From positions 62,001 to 126,000 of the forward strand of contig NZ_CP118164.1 in assembly GCF_028748185.1 (NCBI RefSeq): 64,000 nucleotides of DNA, written 5' to 3'. The position numbers and the translations under genes were made by a program. The stretch comes from Bremerella sp. P1 (lineage in GTDB: Bacteria; Planctomycetota; Planctomycetia; Pirellulales; Pirellulaceae). Shown piece after piece: positions 1-8,155 of the stretch (position 1 is the stretch's first letter; each line of letters opens with the position of its first letter). The notes under the pieces were generated by a model that was not told the origin of the DNA, searched no databases, and worked only from the letters and a program-made list of their open reading frames with translations.

Positions 1-627
1 ACGGAAGTAGGTTTGCAGAGGGAATTCGATTTCGACGCCAGGAGGAACGTAGATGAACGAACCACCGGACCAAACGGCCGAGTTAAGGGCAGCGAACTTG
101 TTGTCGTGCGGCGGAATGACCGTACCGAAGTACTCCTTCAGCAGCTCTGGGTGTTCCCGCAGGGCCGTGTCGGTATCGGTGAAGATAACACCCTTCTGGG
201 CGAGGTCTTCCTGCAGCGAGCCATACACCACTTCGCTCTCGAACTGAGCTTTCACGCCAGCCAGGTATTGACGTTCGGCTTCGGGAATGCCCAGCTTTTC
301 AAACGTTTCCTTGATCTCGGCCGGCACATCGTCCCACGTCTTGCCTTGCTTCTCGGTCGGCTTGAGGTAGTAGTAGATGTCCTGGAAGTCGAGATTGATG
401 TCGCCGCCCCATTTGGGCATCGGCTTGGAGTTGAAGATCTCCAGCGAGTCCAAACGGAACTTCCGCATCCAATCCGGTTCTTCCTTGATGTCCGAGATCT
501 GGTTAACGATCTCGGCATTCAATCCCTTCTTGGCCTTGAAGACACCCTTGCTGGTCGTGCGGAAATCGTACTTGTTGATTTCACCGATCGGGCTTTCTAC
601 GCCGGTGTCAGTAATATCGGTGGCCAT
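1..627 (-). CDS. sufB: SufB, Fe-S cluster assembly scaffold subunit (3' end cut off)
   Basis: Only the first 209 codons are present; the gene runs off the window start. The visible part has the typical SufB N-terminal region: the PDWMRKFRL-type segment near residue 50, WGGDINLDFQD near 75, and the SAVWSGGSFIYVPPGVE stretch near 185-200 that leads into the beta-helix. SufB is the scaffold of the SufBC2D complex, on which Fe-S clusters are assembled in the cytoplasm. The ATG at 627 has a GGAGAG Shine-Dalgarno sequence six bases upstream. It is the last gene in view of a minus-strand operon sufR-nuoB-sufC-sufB, 120 bp after sufC. sufD and sufS are presumably beyond the window; this is inference. 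Confidence 0.95.
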   Translation of the reverse strand, partial: MATDITDTGVESPIGEINKYDFRTTSKGVFKAKKGLNAEIVNQISDIKEEPDWMRKFRLDSLEIFNSKPMPKWGGDINLDFQDIYYYLKPTEKQGKTWDDVPAEIKETFEKLGIPEAERQYLAGVKAQFESEVVYGSLQEDLAQKGVIFTDTDTALREHPELLKEYFGTVIPPHDNKFAALNSAVWSGGSFIYVPPGVEIEFPLQTYFR

Positions 628-747
628 AGTCTCTCCAAACTATTGAATATCGTCGAAGGCGATTGATGGGGTGCTTCGCGTGTTGTGCCTGGTCGCAGTT
701 CAGGCGGCGAAGGCGAGTCGTTCGCCCAGTGACTAAATGATCCGTGA

Positions 748-1566
748 TTAAACCGCTTGCTCTTCCTCTTCTTGCATCGCACGTTCCATGGCAGCCGCTT
801 CCGGATATGCCTTGCGAACGCGATCGTAACCGCTGGAATGCAGTTCGTGAGCCAGTTCGACGCCGCCACTTTCGACGATACGTCCACCGAGCATCACGTG
901 GGCATGCGAGGGTGGGTTGTGTTCGAGCAACTTGTCATGGTGAGTGATGATCAACAGGCCCATCTCTTCGCCACCGATCTGAGCGATACTCTGGCTGGCC
1001 AAACGCACGGCGTCGGCGTCCAGACCACTATCGGTCTCGTCCAGGATGGCGAACTTCGGCTGCAGCATGGCCAGCTGAAGGATTTCAGCCCGCTTCATTT
1101 CACCGCCCGAGAAGCCATCGTTGACGTAACGACGAGCGAACTCGGTGTCCATCTGAAGCTGGTTCATCTTCTCTTTGATTTCGCGACGGAACTCACGCAT
1201 CGGGATGAGGTCTTCCCCTTCCTTACGCTCTGGATTCCGGACGTTGGTCGTCGCATGACGCAGGAAGTCCGCCAGGCGAACGCCAGGGATGGCGATCGGA
1301 CGCTGGAAGGCCATGAACAAGCCAAGTCGGGCACGTTCGTCGGCTTCCAATTCAGTGACGTCGACATCGTTCAGCAGAATGCGACCTTCGGTCACTTCGT
1401 ACTTGGGATGCCCCATAATGGCGAAACCGAGCGTGCTCTTACCGGAACCGTTCGGGCCCATCAGAGCATGCGTTTCACCACGCTTCAGTTCCAGGTTCAC
1501 GCCATTGAGGATCGGTTTCTCTTCTACCGAAACGTGTAAATTCTCAATCTTCAATACGTCGGTCAT
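748..1566 (-). CDS. sufC: SufC, Fe-S assembly ABC-type ATPase
   Basis: 272 residues, slightly longer than the usual 250. Walker A GPNGSGKST is at 37-45, the Q-loop at Q88, the ABC signature FSGGEMKR at 152-159, Walker B with the SufC-typical LDETDSGLDADA at 175-186, and the switch His pair at 209-210. SufC is the cytoplasmic ATPase that drives conformational change of the SufB/SufD scaffold; it does not power membrane transport. A short acidic tail (residues 262-272, EEEEQAV end) extends beyond the usual C-terminus. It lies between nuoB (62 bp upstream) and sufB (120 bp downstream) on the same strand, so co-transcription is likely. Confidence 0.96.
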   Translation of the reverse strand: MTDVLKIENLHVSVEEKPILNGVNLELKRGETHALMGPNGSGKSTLGFAIMGHPKYEVTEGRILLNDVDVTELEADERARLGLFMAFQRPIAIPGVRLADFLRHATTNVRNPERKEGEDLIPMREFRREIKEKMNQLQMDTEFARRYVNDGFSGGEMKRAEILQLAMLQPKFAILDETDSGLDADAVRLASQSIAQIGGEEMGLLIITHHDKLLEHNPPSHAHVMLGGRIVESGGVELAHELHSSGYDRVRKAYPEAAAMERAMQEEEEQAV

Positions 1567-1628
1567 TCGTGACTATTCGCTCTTTTCGAGTCTCAACGGA
1601 GGTAACGCCGGGGGAGGCGTCATGGAAG

Positions 1629-2228
1629 TTATTTACCAGTATGTTTTTGATGTTGGGTCAGCGGGTTTTCCGATCCTGCCGCTTCGACATAACCGGAATG
1701 GTGTGGCACGGGCAACTCGTCATCGACGCGAACCCCGTCCTTCTTATTAATGCGATGTCCGCGGATCTTATCCTGAATTCGCATCAACCCTTCCAACAGT
1801 GCCTCCGGCCGTGGAGGACATCCGGGAACGTAAACGTCCACGGGCACAACCAGGTCAACTCCTTTGACCACGTGATACCCATACTTGAAGTAAGGACCAC
1901 CACCCACGGTGCAAGCGCCCATGGCAATGACGTACTTCGGATCGGGCATCATGTTGTATAGCCGCCGAACTCGGCTGGCCATTTTGTACGTGACGGTACC
2001 CGCCACAATCATCAAGTCTGCTTGGCGCGGGGAAGCTCGAAACGCTCCGGCACCGAAGCGGTCAATGTCGTAACGACTCGCCCCAACGGCCATCATTTCG
2101 ATCGCACAACAAGCCAACCCAAACGTCATGGGCCAAATGCTTGCCTGTTGTCCCCAATTGATGGCCTGTTCGATGGTCGTCGTGATGACGTTCTCTTCGA
2201 AGCGACCTTCAATCCATGGCTTGGTCAT
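1629..2228 (-). CDS. nuoB: NADH-quinone oxidoreductase subunit B (NuoB), stand-alone copy in the suf operon
   Basis: 199 residues, normal for the complex I 20-kDa/PSST subunit. All four ligands of the N2 [4Fe-4S] cluster are present: tandem Cys40-Cys41, Cys106 (GACTVGG) and Cys137 (PGCPPRPEA). In complex I this peripheral-arm subunit passes electrons from the Fe-S chain to quinone. No other nuo gene is in view. The ATG lies one base after the stop codon of the upstream SufR-like regulator, so translation is almost certainly coupled. It may supply the complex I B subunit under Fe-S control, or it may be a diverged B-type subunit of another complex; the sequence alone cannot decide. The sequence looks fully functional. 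Confidence 0.93.
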   Translation of the reverse strand: MTKPWIEGRFEENVITTTIEQAINWGQQASIWPMTFGLACCAIEMMAVGASRYDIDRFGAGAFRASPRQADLMIVAGTVTYKMASRVRRLYNMMPDPKYVIAMGACTVGGGPYFKYGYHVVKGVDLVVPVDVYVPGCPPRPEALLEGLMRIQDKIRGHRINKKDGVRVDDELPVPHHSGYVEAAGSENPLTQHQKHTGK

Positions 2229-2229
2229 G

Positions 2230-2910
2230 CTACACGCTTTCAGTTTCCGAGTTGATTTGCGTCAACTCGTAGGTGCAACAACCTTCGCCATCGAGCCGGC
2301 AATGGCTCAGCTTCATGTTCTGTCCCACCAACTCGGCGAACATCGCTTTCTCGAGGGCACACACCGCTCGATCCTGCTCGGCCAAATCGGGGTAAGGACA
2401 GGCCAGTACGTTAAGGACCGACTTGCCCTCGGTGTCTTCGTCGTATTCCAGCGGAATCTGGCGACCGATGAACAAAGCCATCAGGTCGTGAATCCGCTCG
2501 TGGGCGTCTTCGCCGTGAATCTGGCTGGCGTACATCCCGACCAGTCGCTTGGCGAGTCGCGAAATGAGCCCTTGCTTCACGTCGGGATCTTCGATGGAAC
2601 GAATCTCGTCCCAGAGGGCCATCGCCAGGTCGGCGTAGTTGGCACCCGTTTTCCGCTCACCTTTGGTGGTCAGGCGATACTTGTGGGTCGGTCGGCCGCG
2701 GCCTGCTTTGGCAGCAATTCGTTCGACGTAACCTTGTCCCATCAAACGATTTAAGCGTTGACGAACAGCAGTCGCCGTGACTTCCATCGCGACGGCCATT
2801 TCGGCGGTGGTCAGCGACGGAGTCTTCCGCAATAGATCAAGCACGACCAAGTCGGTCGGGAAGACCTCGTTGGCCCAGCGTGTGTCATTTTGCGCGGAAT
2901 TGATGCTCAT
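2230..2910 (-). CDS. sufR: SufR-like Fe-S-sensing transcriptional repressor
   Basis: 226 residues. An N-terminal winged helix-turn-helix (about 18-75: [19 protein letters not shown] helix pair, then a [12 protein letters not shown] wing) is followed by an alpha-helical linker and a cysteine-bearing C-terminal domain: Cys171 (ACPYPD), Cys184, Cys204 (HCRLDGEG) and Cys211-Cys212. This layout matches SufR, an Fe-S-cluster-binding repressor of the suf operon, best known from cyanobacteria and actinobacteria. It is the first gene of the operon nuoB-sufC-sufB, and its stop is separated by one base from the nuoB start. Autoregulation through the palindrome at 2974-2987 is inferred. Which cysteines hold the cluster cannot be seen directly. 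Confidence 0.9.
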   Translation of the reverse strand: MSINSAQNDTRWANEVFPTDLVVLDLLRKTPSLTTAEMAVAMEVTATAVRQRLNRLMGQGYVERIAAKAGRGRPTHKYRLTTKGERKTGANYADLAMALWDEIRSIEDPDVKQGLISRLAKRLVGMYASQIHGEDAHERIHDLMALFIGRQIPLEYDEDTEGKSVLNVLACPYPDLAEQDRAVCALEKAMFAELVGQNMKLSHCRLDGEGCCTYELTQINSETESV

Positions 2911-2973
2911 TCGCTTAAAATCGCTCTCGGACGACTGGCAATCTGCTAGCCGTATCGCTAAGTTGTGTCAGTA

Positions 2974-2993
2974 CCCTAATGTTAGGGATTATC
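2974..2993 (-). promoter_or_regulatory. Putative SufR operator and -10 element of the suf operon
   Basis: CCCTAATGTTAGGG (2974-2987) is a perfect 6-2-6 inverted repeat. Directly upstream on the minus strand is GATAAT (2988-2993), a good -10 hexamer, so transcription would begin inside the palindrome, about 70 bases before the sufR start. Operator overlap with the start site is the classical position for a repressor. No strong -35 is visible at 17 bp. Assignment to SufR is inferred from position only. Confidence 0.5.
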
Positions 2994-3163
2994 GCATTTT
3001 TGACAAGTATATATTCGTTAAATCGCGACCCCCTGACAACCGTTGACGTAAACCCTTGCCACGATACAGGTTAGAAATTACGGCAACTACTGCCCCCTAA
3101 TCGCCCCAGCTCATCCAATTCGGAACGACTACTAGAACAACCTTCATTCATCCGGCGGGCCCC

Positions 3164-3205
3164 ATGTCGAATCAGGAAGGTTGGCAGTTTGGGAATATTG
3201 CATGA
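3164..3205 (+). CDS. Possible 13-codon leader peptide overlapping the symporter start
   Basis: ATG at 3164 opens a 13-codon frame (MSNQEGWQFGNIA) whose TGA stop overlaps the downstream ATG in an ATGA junction (3202-3205). The symporter ATG has no close Shine-Dalgarno sequence of its own, since AGGAAGG (3174-3180) is 21 bases away, so translational coupling through the leader is possible. It could also be chance. Confidence 0.3.
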   Translation: MSNQEGWQFGNIA

Positions 3206-5460
3206 TCGCAAGTCGACTCTCCACGCCTTGGCATGTGGCGCTGCTCACGCTCGTCGCTCTTTCGCTCTTTCCTGTGGCAACTTACGGCCAGGATAATCCG
3301 CCGGAAGAGCCGGTCGCGGAAGAAGCCGCTCCAAAGGATCAGGATCAGCCGGCAGAAGCGCCGAAAGCCTCCTCAGACGATAGCTACCCAGCGGCGGTGA
3401 ACCTGACCGACACCGAACCCTGGACGGCGTTTCAGTACTTCGATAAGCCGTTTGAGTGGATGGTCGGTAAGATGGCTCAAACGCTTTTCTACCGCGTCTT
3501 CTCGACCGAGCGGCAGTACGCTCAGATGGACGACGTCGTCTACTACGTTCGCGATCGCGGCACCGACGGCCCCTTCGTCATCGCCGAGAACAGCAAGGTC
3601 CGCAAGCCAGCCGATCTGCCGGACGAGATCAACCAAGAAAAGATCCAAGAGTGGGCCGACCTGGGCAAGATCGCCACCTCGCCAAGCTCCGACCGAATCT
3701 ATCGCATCGGCGTTCTGAATCGCACCGACGCCGCCGGCAAAGAGAAAGAACAGCCGGTCGATTACGTTCTGTACATCATCAACAACTCAACCAAGTACGT
3801 GCGGATCAAGGAAGGGGACAAGATCACCTTCCAGCCGGTCACCAAGCTGCGCAACTCGCTCAATGAAGACGAATCGACCTGGCTGACCCCTGAGCAGATC
3901 CAACAGCGCGCCCACGAAGGGAAGTTGGCTCTCAGCGGTGGCAATCCGGAAGATACTCCTTACCTGTTTACCGAGTACGTCGGCGGGGCTCCGATCGTGG
4001 TGCTATGGCTTTCCGGTGGTGCGGTCTTCTTCACCCTCTTCTTCGCGTTCGTCAACTTCTGGGGATTTGGCCACGCGGTCAGCATCGTCCGCGGAACGTA
4101 CGACAACCCGGACGAGCCGGGCGAAGTTACTCACTTTCAAGCGCTTGCGTCGGCCCTTTCCGCGACGGTGGGCCTGGGTAATATCGCCGGTGTGACCATT
4201 GCCATGTCGGCCGGTGGACCTGGGGCGTTCTTCTGGATGCTGCTGTGCGGCTTCTTTGGCATGACCAGTAAGTTCGTCGAGTGTACCCTCGGTCAGATGT
4301 ACCGCGAGGTAAAGCCGGACGGTACGATCCTCGGCGGTCCGATGCAGTATCTGACGCACGCGTTTTCACAGTTTGGCCTGAAGCCGATCGGCCAGGTGAT
4401 CGCGATTATTTTCGCCATCATGTGCATCATGGCCAGCTTCGGCGGTGGGAACATGTTCCAAGCCAACCAGGCAGCTTCGATGGTGCTAACGGTCGTTCAA
4501 GACGATGAACTCCACGAACTGAGCCAAGTCAAACGAGAACTCGGCGCCGCCGCTGCCGAAGGAGACCTGGTCAAGGTTCGCGAACTTGAAAAGCGTGCCA
4601 CGGAACTCCAGACCAAGGTCGATTCATTTGAGAGCATGTTCAACCCGATCTTTGGTATCGCTCTGGCCTTCTTCGTGGGTCTGGTCATCATCGGTGGCAT
4701 CAAGCGTATCGGAGCAACGGCCAGTAAGATCGTGCCGGCGATGTGCTTGATGTACATCGTGGCCTGCTTATGGATTATTGGAGCTCACATCACACAGCTT
4801 CCCGAACTGATCGCCCAGATCTTTACCGAAGCGTTCAACCCTGAAGCCGTGCGTGGCGGGATTTTGGGCGTGATCGTCATCGGCGTTCAGCGTGCCGCGT
4901 TCAGTAACGAAGCGGGCGTCGGTAGTGCGGCAATCGCCCACAGTGCCGCGAAGACGGACGAGCCTGTCCGCGAAGGCTTTGTCGCCCTCTTGGGGCCATT
5001 CATCGATACGATCGTCGTCTGTTCGATGACGGCCTTGGTAATTCTGATCACCGGTGCCTGGGACAACCGAGGCTGGATCTTGGATCAGGGTTTGGAAGGG
5101 GTACAGCTCACCGCGGAAGCGTTCGAGGCCGAGATCTCCTGGTTCCCGTACATCCTGATGGTGGCTGTGGTTTTGTTTGCCTTCTCGACGATCGTTTCCT
5201 GGAGCTACTACGGCGAACGCTGCTGGGAACGCCTGTTCGGTGCCCGCAGCATTTACGTCTACAAGGTGATCTTCGTGTTCGCGGTGTTCATCGGCACGAT
5301 CTTTGAACTGGGCAGCGTGCTCGATTTTTCCGACTTCATGATCCTCTCGATGGCCTTTCCTAACATCTTAGGTGCGTTGCTCTTAGCTCCTAAGGTCCGC
5401 GCGGCACTGAAAGTGTACTGGCAAAAATATCAGGCCGGCGAGTTCAAGAAATTCAAGTAA
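3202..5460 (+). CDS. Alanine/glycine:cation symporter (AgcS family) with large N-terminal extension
   Basis: 752 residues from the ATG at 3202, against 450-550 for typical family members. A signal-peptide-like segment comes first (LLTLVALSLFPVATYGQ), then about 230 non-membrane residues, then the AgcS core. That core starts with the motif LSATVGLGNIAGVTIAMSAGGPGAFFWM and includes GMTSKFVECTLGQMYR and QRAAFSNEAGVGSAAIAHS. These proteins import alanine or glycine with Na+ or H+ across the inner membrane. A charged, coiled-coil-like insertion (about residues 425-470, QVKRELG...ELQTKVDSFE) interrupts the membrane core. The signal peptide favours the 3202 ATG over an in-frame TTG at 3181. The role of the extracytoplasmic extension is unknown. 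Confidence 0.9.
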   Translation: MIASRLSTPWHVALLTLVALSLFPVATYGQDNPPEEPVAEEAAPKDQDQPAEAPKASSDDSYPAAVNLTDTEPWTAFQYFDKPFEWMVGKMAQTLFYRVFSTERQYAQMDDVVYYVRDRGTDGPFVIAENSKVRKPADLPDEINQEKIQEWADLGKIATSPSSDRIYRIGVLNRTDAAGKEKEQPVDYVLYIINNSTKYVRIKEGDKITFQPVTKLRNSLNEDESTWLTPEQIQQRAHEGKLALSGGNPEDTPYLFTEYVGGAPIVVLWLSGGAVFFTLFFAFVNFWGFGHAVSIVRGTYDNPDEPGEVTHFQALASALSATVGLGNIAGVTIAMSAGGPGAFFWMLLCGFFGMTSKFVECTLGQMYREVKPDGTILGGPMQYLTHAFSQFGLKPIGQVIAIIFAIMCIMASFGGGNMFQANQAASMVLTVVQDDELHELSQVKRELGAAAAEGDLVKVRELEKRATELQTKVDSFESMFNPIFGIALAFFVGLVIIGGIKRIGATASKIVPAMCLMYIVACLWIIGAHITQLPELIAQIFTEAFNPEAVRGGILGVIVIGVQRAAFSNEAGVGSAAIAHSAAKTDEPVREGFVALLGPFIDTIVVCSMTALVILITGAWDNRGWILDQGLEGVQLTAEAFEAEISWFPYILMVAVVLFAFSTIVSWSYYGERCWERLFGARSIYVYKVIFVFAVFIGTIFELGSVLDFSDFMILSMAFPNILGALLLAPKVRAALKVYWQKYQAGEFKKFK

Positions 5461-5479
5461 GCCGCGAATGACTTCCTGA

Positions 5480-5505
5480 GTGGGAAATGCGTTTTGCTTT
5501 CCCAC
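5480..5505 (+). other. Intergenic hairpin after the symporter gene
   Basis: GTGGGAAA (5480-5487) and TTTCCCAC (5498-5505) form a perfect 8-bp stem with a 10-base loop, 20 bases after the symporter stop. No T-tract follows, so it is not a canonical intrinsic terminator. It could be a weak terminator or a stabilising 3' hairpin. Confidence 0.35.
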
Positions 5506-5534
5506 GTTCCCCCCCGGAAAAAGGAAGTTGTCCG

Positions 5535-6161
5535 ATGTGTTCGCGCCCGTGCCACGAATCGAACCAGTGTCACCATAAGAAGTCGTCCCCCTCGAATGTC
5601 CTGGGGGCCTGGGGCTTCGGGATTTCGCTGTTTGGTCTGCTGATGACCTTCGGCCTGTTGTGCCCGCTGGGTCTCCTGCTGAGCTTCTTCGGTTTGTTTT
5701 CTAAGAAGCGTGGGATCGCCATCGCCGGGACGATCATTGGCGGGATCGGCACGACCATCGTCGCAGTCGGTGTCGGCTCAATCGCCATGGCCGCTTCCGC
5801 CGTGCATCACTATCAGTACGAAGTCCCCAAAATCGAGCAGACGCGCGAAGTGCTCAACACGGCCTGTGTCGAGATCGAGTCGTACCGCCAAGAGAACAAC
5901 AAGCTGCCCGAAGGGATCGAAGGGAACAAGCTGGTCCTCAAGTTTGAAGACGGCTATGGCAACGCGGTTCGCTACGAACCGGAAGAAGATGGCAGATTCG
6001 CCATTCGCAGTGCCGGCCTCGATGGCAAGTTCGACACCAGCGACGACCAGCGGATGCTTAACACCGAGCGTGGCCTGAACGAGCCGATTGCCTCGCACCA
6101 AACGCACTTCCGCAGCCACCACTGGCACGGCCACGAGCAACACAACCACTGCGGTTGGTAA
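5535..6161 (+). CDS. DUF4190-like membrane protein with pseudopilin-like C-terminal domain
   Basis: 208 residues from the ATG at 5535, which has AAAGGAAG nine bases upstream. A Cys/His-rich N-terminus (MCSRPCHESNQCHHKK) is followed by two hydrophobic segments (about 22-55 and 58-90) separated by SKKRG, as in small DUF4190-type proteins. The soluble part (about 100-175) resembles the C-terminal region of type II secretion major pseudopilins: a helix, then GYGNAVRYEPEEDGRFAIRSAG and DGKFDTSDDQ, which looks like the GspG calcium loop. The tail is histidine-rich (HFRSHHWHGHEQHNHCGW). Function is unknown; metal binding at both ends is inferred. It may be co-transcribed with the symporter. Confidence 0.8.
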   Translation: MCSRPCHESNQCHHKKSSPSNVLGAWGFGISLFGLLMTFGLLCPLGLLLSFFGLFSKKRGIAIAGTIIGGIGTTIVAVGVGSIAMAASAVHHYQYEVPKIEQTREVLNTACVEIESYRQENNKLPEGIEGNKLVLKFEDGYGNAVRYEPEEDGRFAIRSAGLDGKFDTSDDQRMLNTERGLNEPIASHQTHFRSHHWHGHEQHNHCGW

Positions 6162-6167
6162 ACGGCA

Positions 6168-7241
6168 TTAAGCCGTGGCTGGAGCCTCGATCGGGAAGTG
6201 CTTCTCGACCACTTCGTAGAACTCGCCAGGGCTGGCAACGTTGGCCACATGCTTGCGGAAGTGGCGTGCCCCGGACTTGCCCTGGGCGTAACAGCAGGCG
6301 AACTTCCGCATCAGCAGCGTTCCCTTGCTTTCGCCAAATCGCCGCACCACCAGGTCGTAATGCTTGAGCATGCAGTCCCGCTGCTCGACCAGGGTTGGCT
6401 CTGGCGGGATTGGTTTGCCGGCGATCGCCGCGGCCGCTTGAGCGAACAGCCAAGGGCGCCCCAGGCACGCTCGAGCGATCATCACGCCGTCGACGTCAAA
6501 GTTACGAAACGCTCGGTAAACCTTCTCGGCCGAATCGAGGTCGCCGTTGCCGATCAGCGGGATCTTCTTCAGGTGCGATTTGATCTCAGAGATACGCTCC
6601 CAGTCGGCTTCCCCTTTGAAGAACTGCGACGCAACCCGGCCGTGCACGGTCAAGGCCGCGGCACCACTCTCTTCCACCACGTGGGCGATGTCGTTGGCAT
6701 TGATCGAATCCATCGAGCAGCCCAGGCGAATCTTCGCCGTGACCGGCGTCGGAGCACACGCCTCGACCAGCTTCGAGATGATCTGCCCCATCCGCTCTGG
6801 GACTCGCAATAGATACGATCCGCTGTGAGCCTTTTCGGTGACCTGCTTCACAGGGCAACCGAAGTTGATGTCGACGACGCTCACTTTGAACTCTTCAACC
6901 AGGCGGCGCCCCACCTTGGCCATCACGTCCGGCTGGTTATCCCAGATCTGAACGGCCAGTGGACGGGCCTCGTCTTCGACACCCCACAAGCGCTCAGGGA
7001 ACTCGGCTTCGTTTTCATCCAACCAATGAAACCCGCGGGCATTGACCATTTCAGTCGCCAAGAGCCCCACACCGCCGTATCCGCGCACGATCTGCCGGAA
7101 TGCATAGTTGGTGAAGCCCGCCATGGGGGCCTGCAGAATCGGCGGATCGATGACCATATCGCCGATTTTCAGCGGCGGCACTTTCAGGTCTTCAGTGGTC
7201 GGCTCGATGCCGGTCAGGTCGAATTGATGCGGAGTATCCAT
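6168..7241 (-). CDS. tRNA-dihydrouridine synthase (Dus family), copy 1
   Basis: 357 residues from the ATG at 7241; an in-frame TTG at 7277 is less likely. The FMN-binding TIM barrel starts with PPLKIGDMVIDPPILQAPMAGFT. It carries the conserved NFGCPVKQV motif with the catalytic-type GCP cysteine, the TAKIRLG and ALTVHGRVA strands, and NGDLDSAEKV...DGVMIARACLGRPWLF. Dus enzymes reduce uridine to dihydrouridine in tRNA D-loops using NADPH. The GCPVKQV-AHSGSYLL pattern is closest to the DusB type, but a DusA/B/C assignment is not safe by eye. It converges on the upstream plus-strand gene with a 6-base gap. A second Dus lies at 10880-11932. Confidence 0.92.
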   Translation of the reverse strand: MDTPHQFDLTGIEPTTEDLKVPPLKIGDMVIDPPILQAPMAGFTNYAFRQIVRGYGGVGLLATEMVNARGFHWLDENEAEFPERLWGVEDEARPLAVQIWDNQPDVMAKVGRRLVEEFKVSVVDINFGCPVKQVTEKAHSGSYLLRVPERMGQIISKLVEACAPTPVTAKIRLGCSMDSINANDIAHVVEESGAAALTVHGRVASQFFKGEADWERISEIKSHLKKIPLIGNGDLDSAEKVYRAFRNFDVDGVMIARACLGRPWLFAQAAAAIAGKPIPPEPTLVEQRDCMLKHYDLVVRRFGESKGTLLMRKFACCYAQGKSGARHFRKHVANVASPGEFYEVVEKHFPIEAPATA

Positions 7242-7317
7242 GGGCTTTATCGTTTCCCACTCAGCCGAAATCGTCAAGTGGCAAACTGGAAAGCCGCAAA
7301 GGACTTAGAACGCCCGC

Positions 7318-7950
7318 CTACGGAATGCGGCTTGGGCTGATCGAACCGCTCGAGGGGCTGCTGTAGGCCTGCGGAGGTGTCGACCAGCTGGTATTAGGCA
7401 TCGTCGACGTGGCCGGAGGAGCCAACGTGGTGGCTGGGGCGGACTGAACCGGGACCACTTCGGTCACCTCGTTGACGTGCATACCGCGCATGTAAGGGTT
7501 CGTGCTGCTACTGGACGCCGTCGTACCTGACGCGGTCGTTGCGGAAGGAGTCGTCGCTGGCGTACTGGAAGAGGTCGACATGTTCACCTCTTCGGTATAG
7601 CTGGCCGGTACGACGCCGCCGCTGCTGCTATTACTTGGCGCAGACTCGCTCACACTACGCCACTGCTGCTGACCGTAGCTTGAAGGAGGCTGAGTCGTCG
7701 GAGCCGTATTGGGCGGCGGCGTAAACTGAGCAGGCGGATTGGTCTGATAGCCACCTTGAATGGTCGGAGCCTGAGTAGCGGCTGGCCCTTGATAATAAGG
7801 AGCCGTCTGGGCAGGCTGCCCATAGGTTTGCGTACCAGGAGGGGGAAGACGCTGCGGTCCGTAGACGGCAAAAGGATTCATCTGCGACTGCTGGTTTTGG
7901 CAGCCGGCCATCAAGAGCAATAGAAAGCTTGCAGATACGAGGCTTCTCAT
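7318..7950 (-). CDS. Ser/Thr/Pro-rich lipoprotein of unknown function
   Basis: 210 residues from the ATG at 7950, which has an AAGGA Shine-Dalgarno sequence six bases upstream. The N-terminus is a lipoprotein signal (MRSLVSASFLLLLMAGC) with lipobox LMAGC, so Cys17 is probably lipidated. The mature part has no recognisable fold: Gln/Pro/Tyr-rich up to residue 110, then a Ser/Thr/Ala-rich tract (about 125-165). It looks disordered or like a cell-envelope linker. The nearest neighbours (dus, DUF1963) suggest no function. An upstream frame extension to 8076 is rejected because it would bury the signal peptide. Confidence 0.75.
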   Translation of the reverse strand: MRSLVSASFLLLLMAGCQNQQSQMNPFAVYGPQRLPPPGTQTYGQPAQTAPYYQGPAATQAPTIQGGYQTNPPAQFTPPPNTAPTTQPPSSYGQQQWRSVSESAPSNSSSGGVVPASYTEEVNMSTSSSTPATTPSATTASGTTASSSSTNPYMRGMHVNEVTEVVPVQSAPATTLAPPATSTMPNTSWSTPPQAYSSPSSGSISPSRIP

Positions 7951-8155
7951 AGGAAATCCTTTTCCGGATACGGCATCCATTTTCCGGCATCCTGCCAGGG
8001 AAATTGCCATCCTCCCGAAATCAAACCATGGCGTCAGCGCACAACGAACTGGCTGACGGCGGGGGGAGGTTACCAAAGACTGCTAGCCAGCAGCAAGACG
8101 AATTGCGGAAACCTGAGAGAAATCTCTCAAGTTTCCATGCAGCCAGTCCGAGCGA

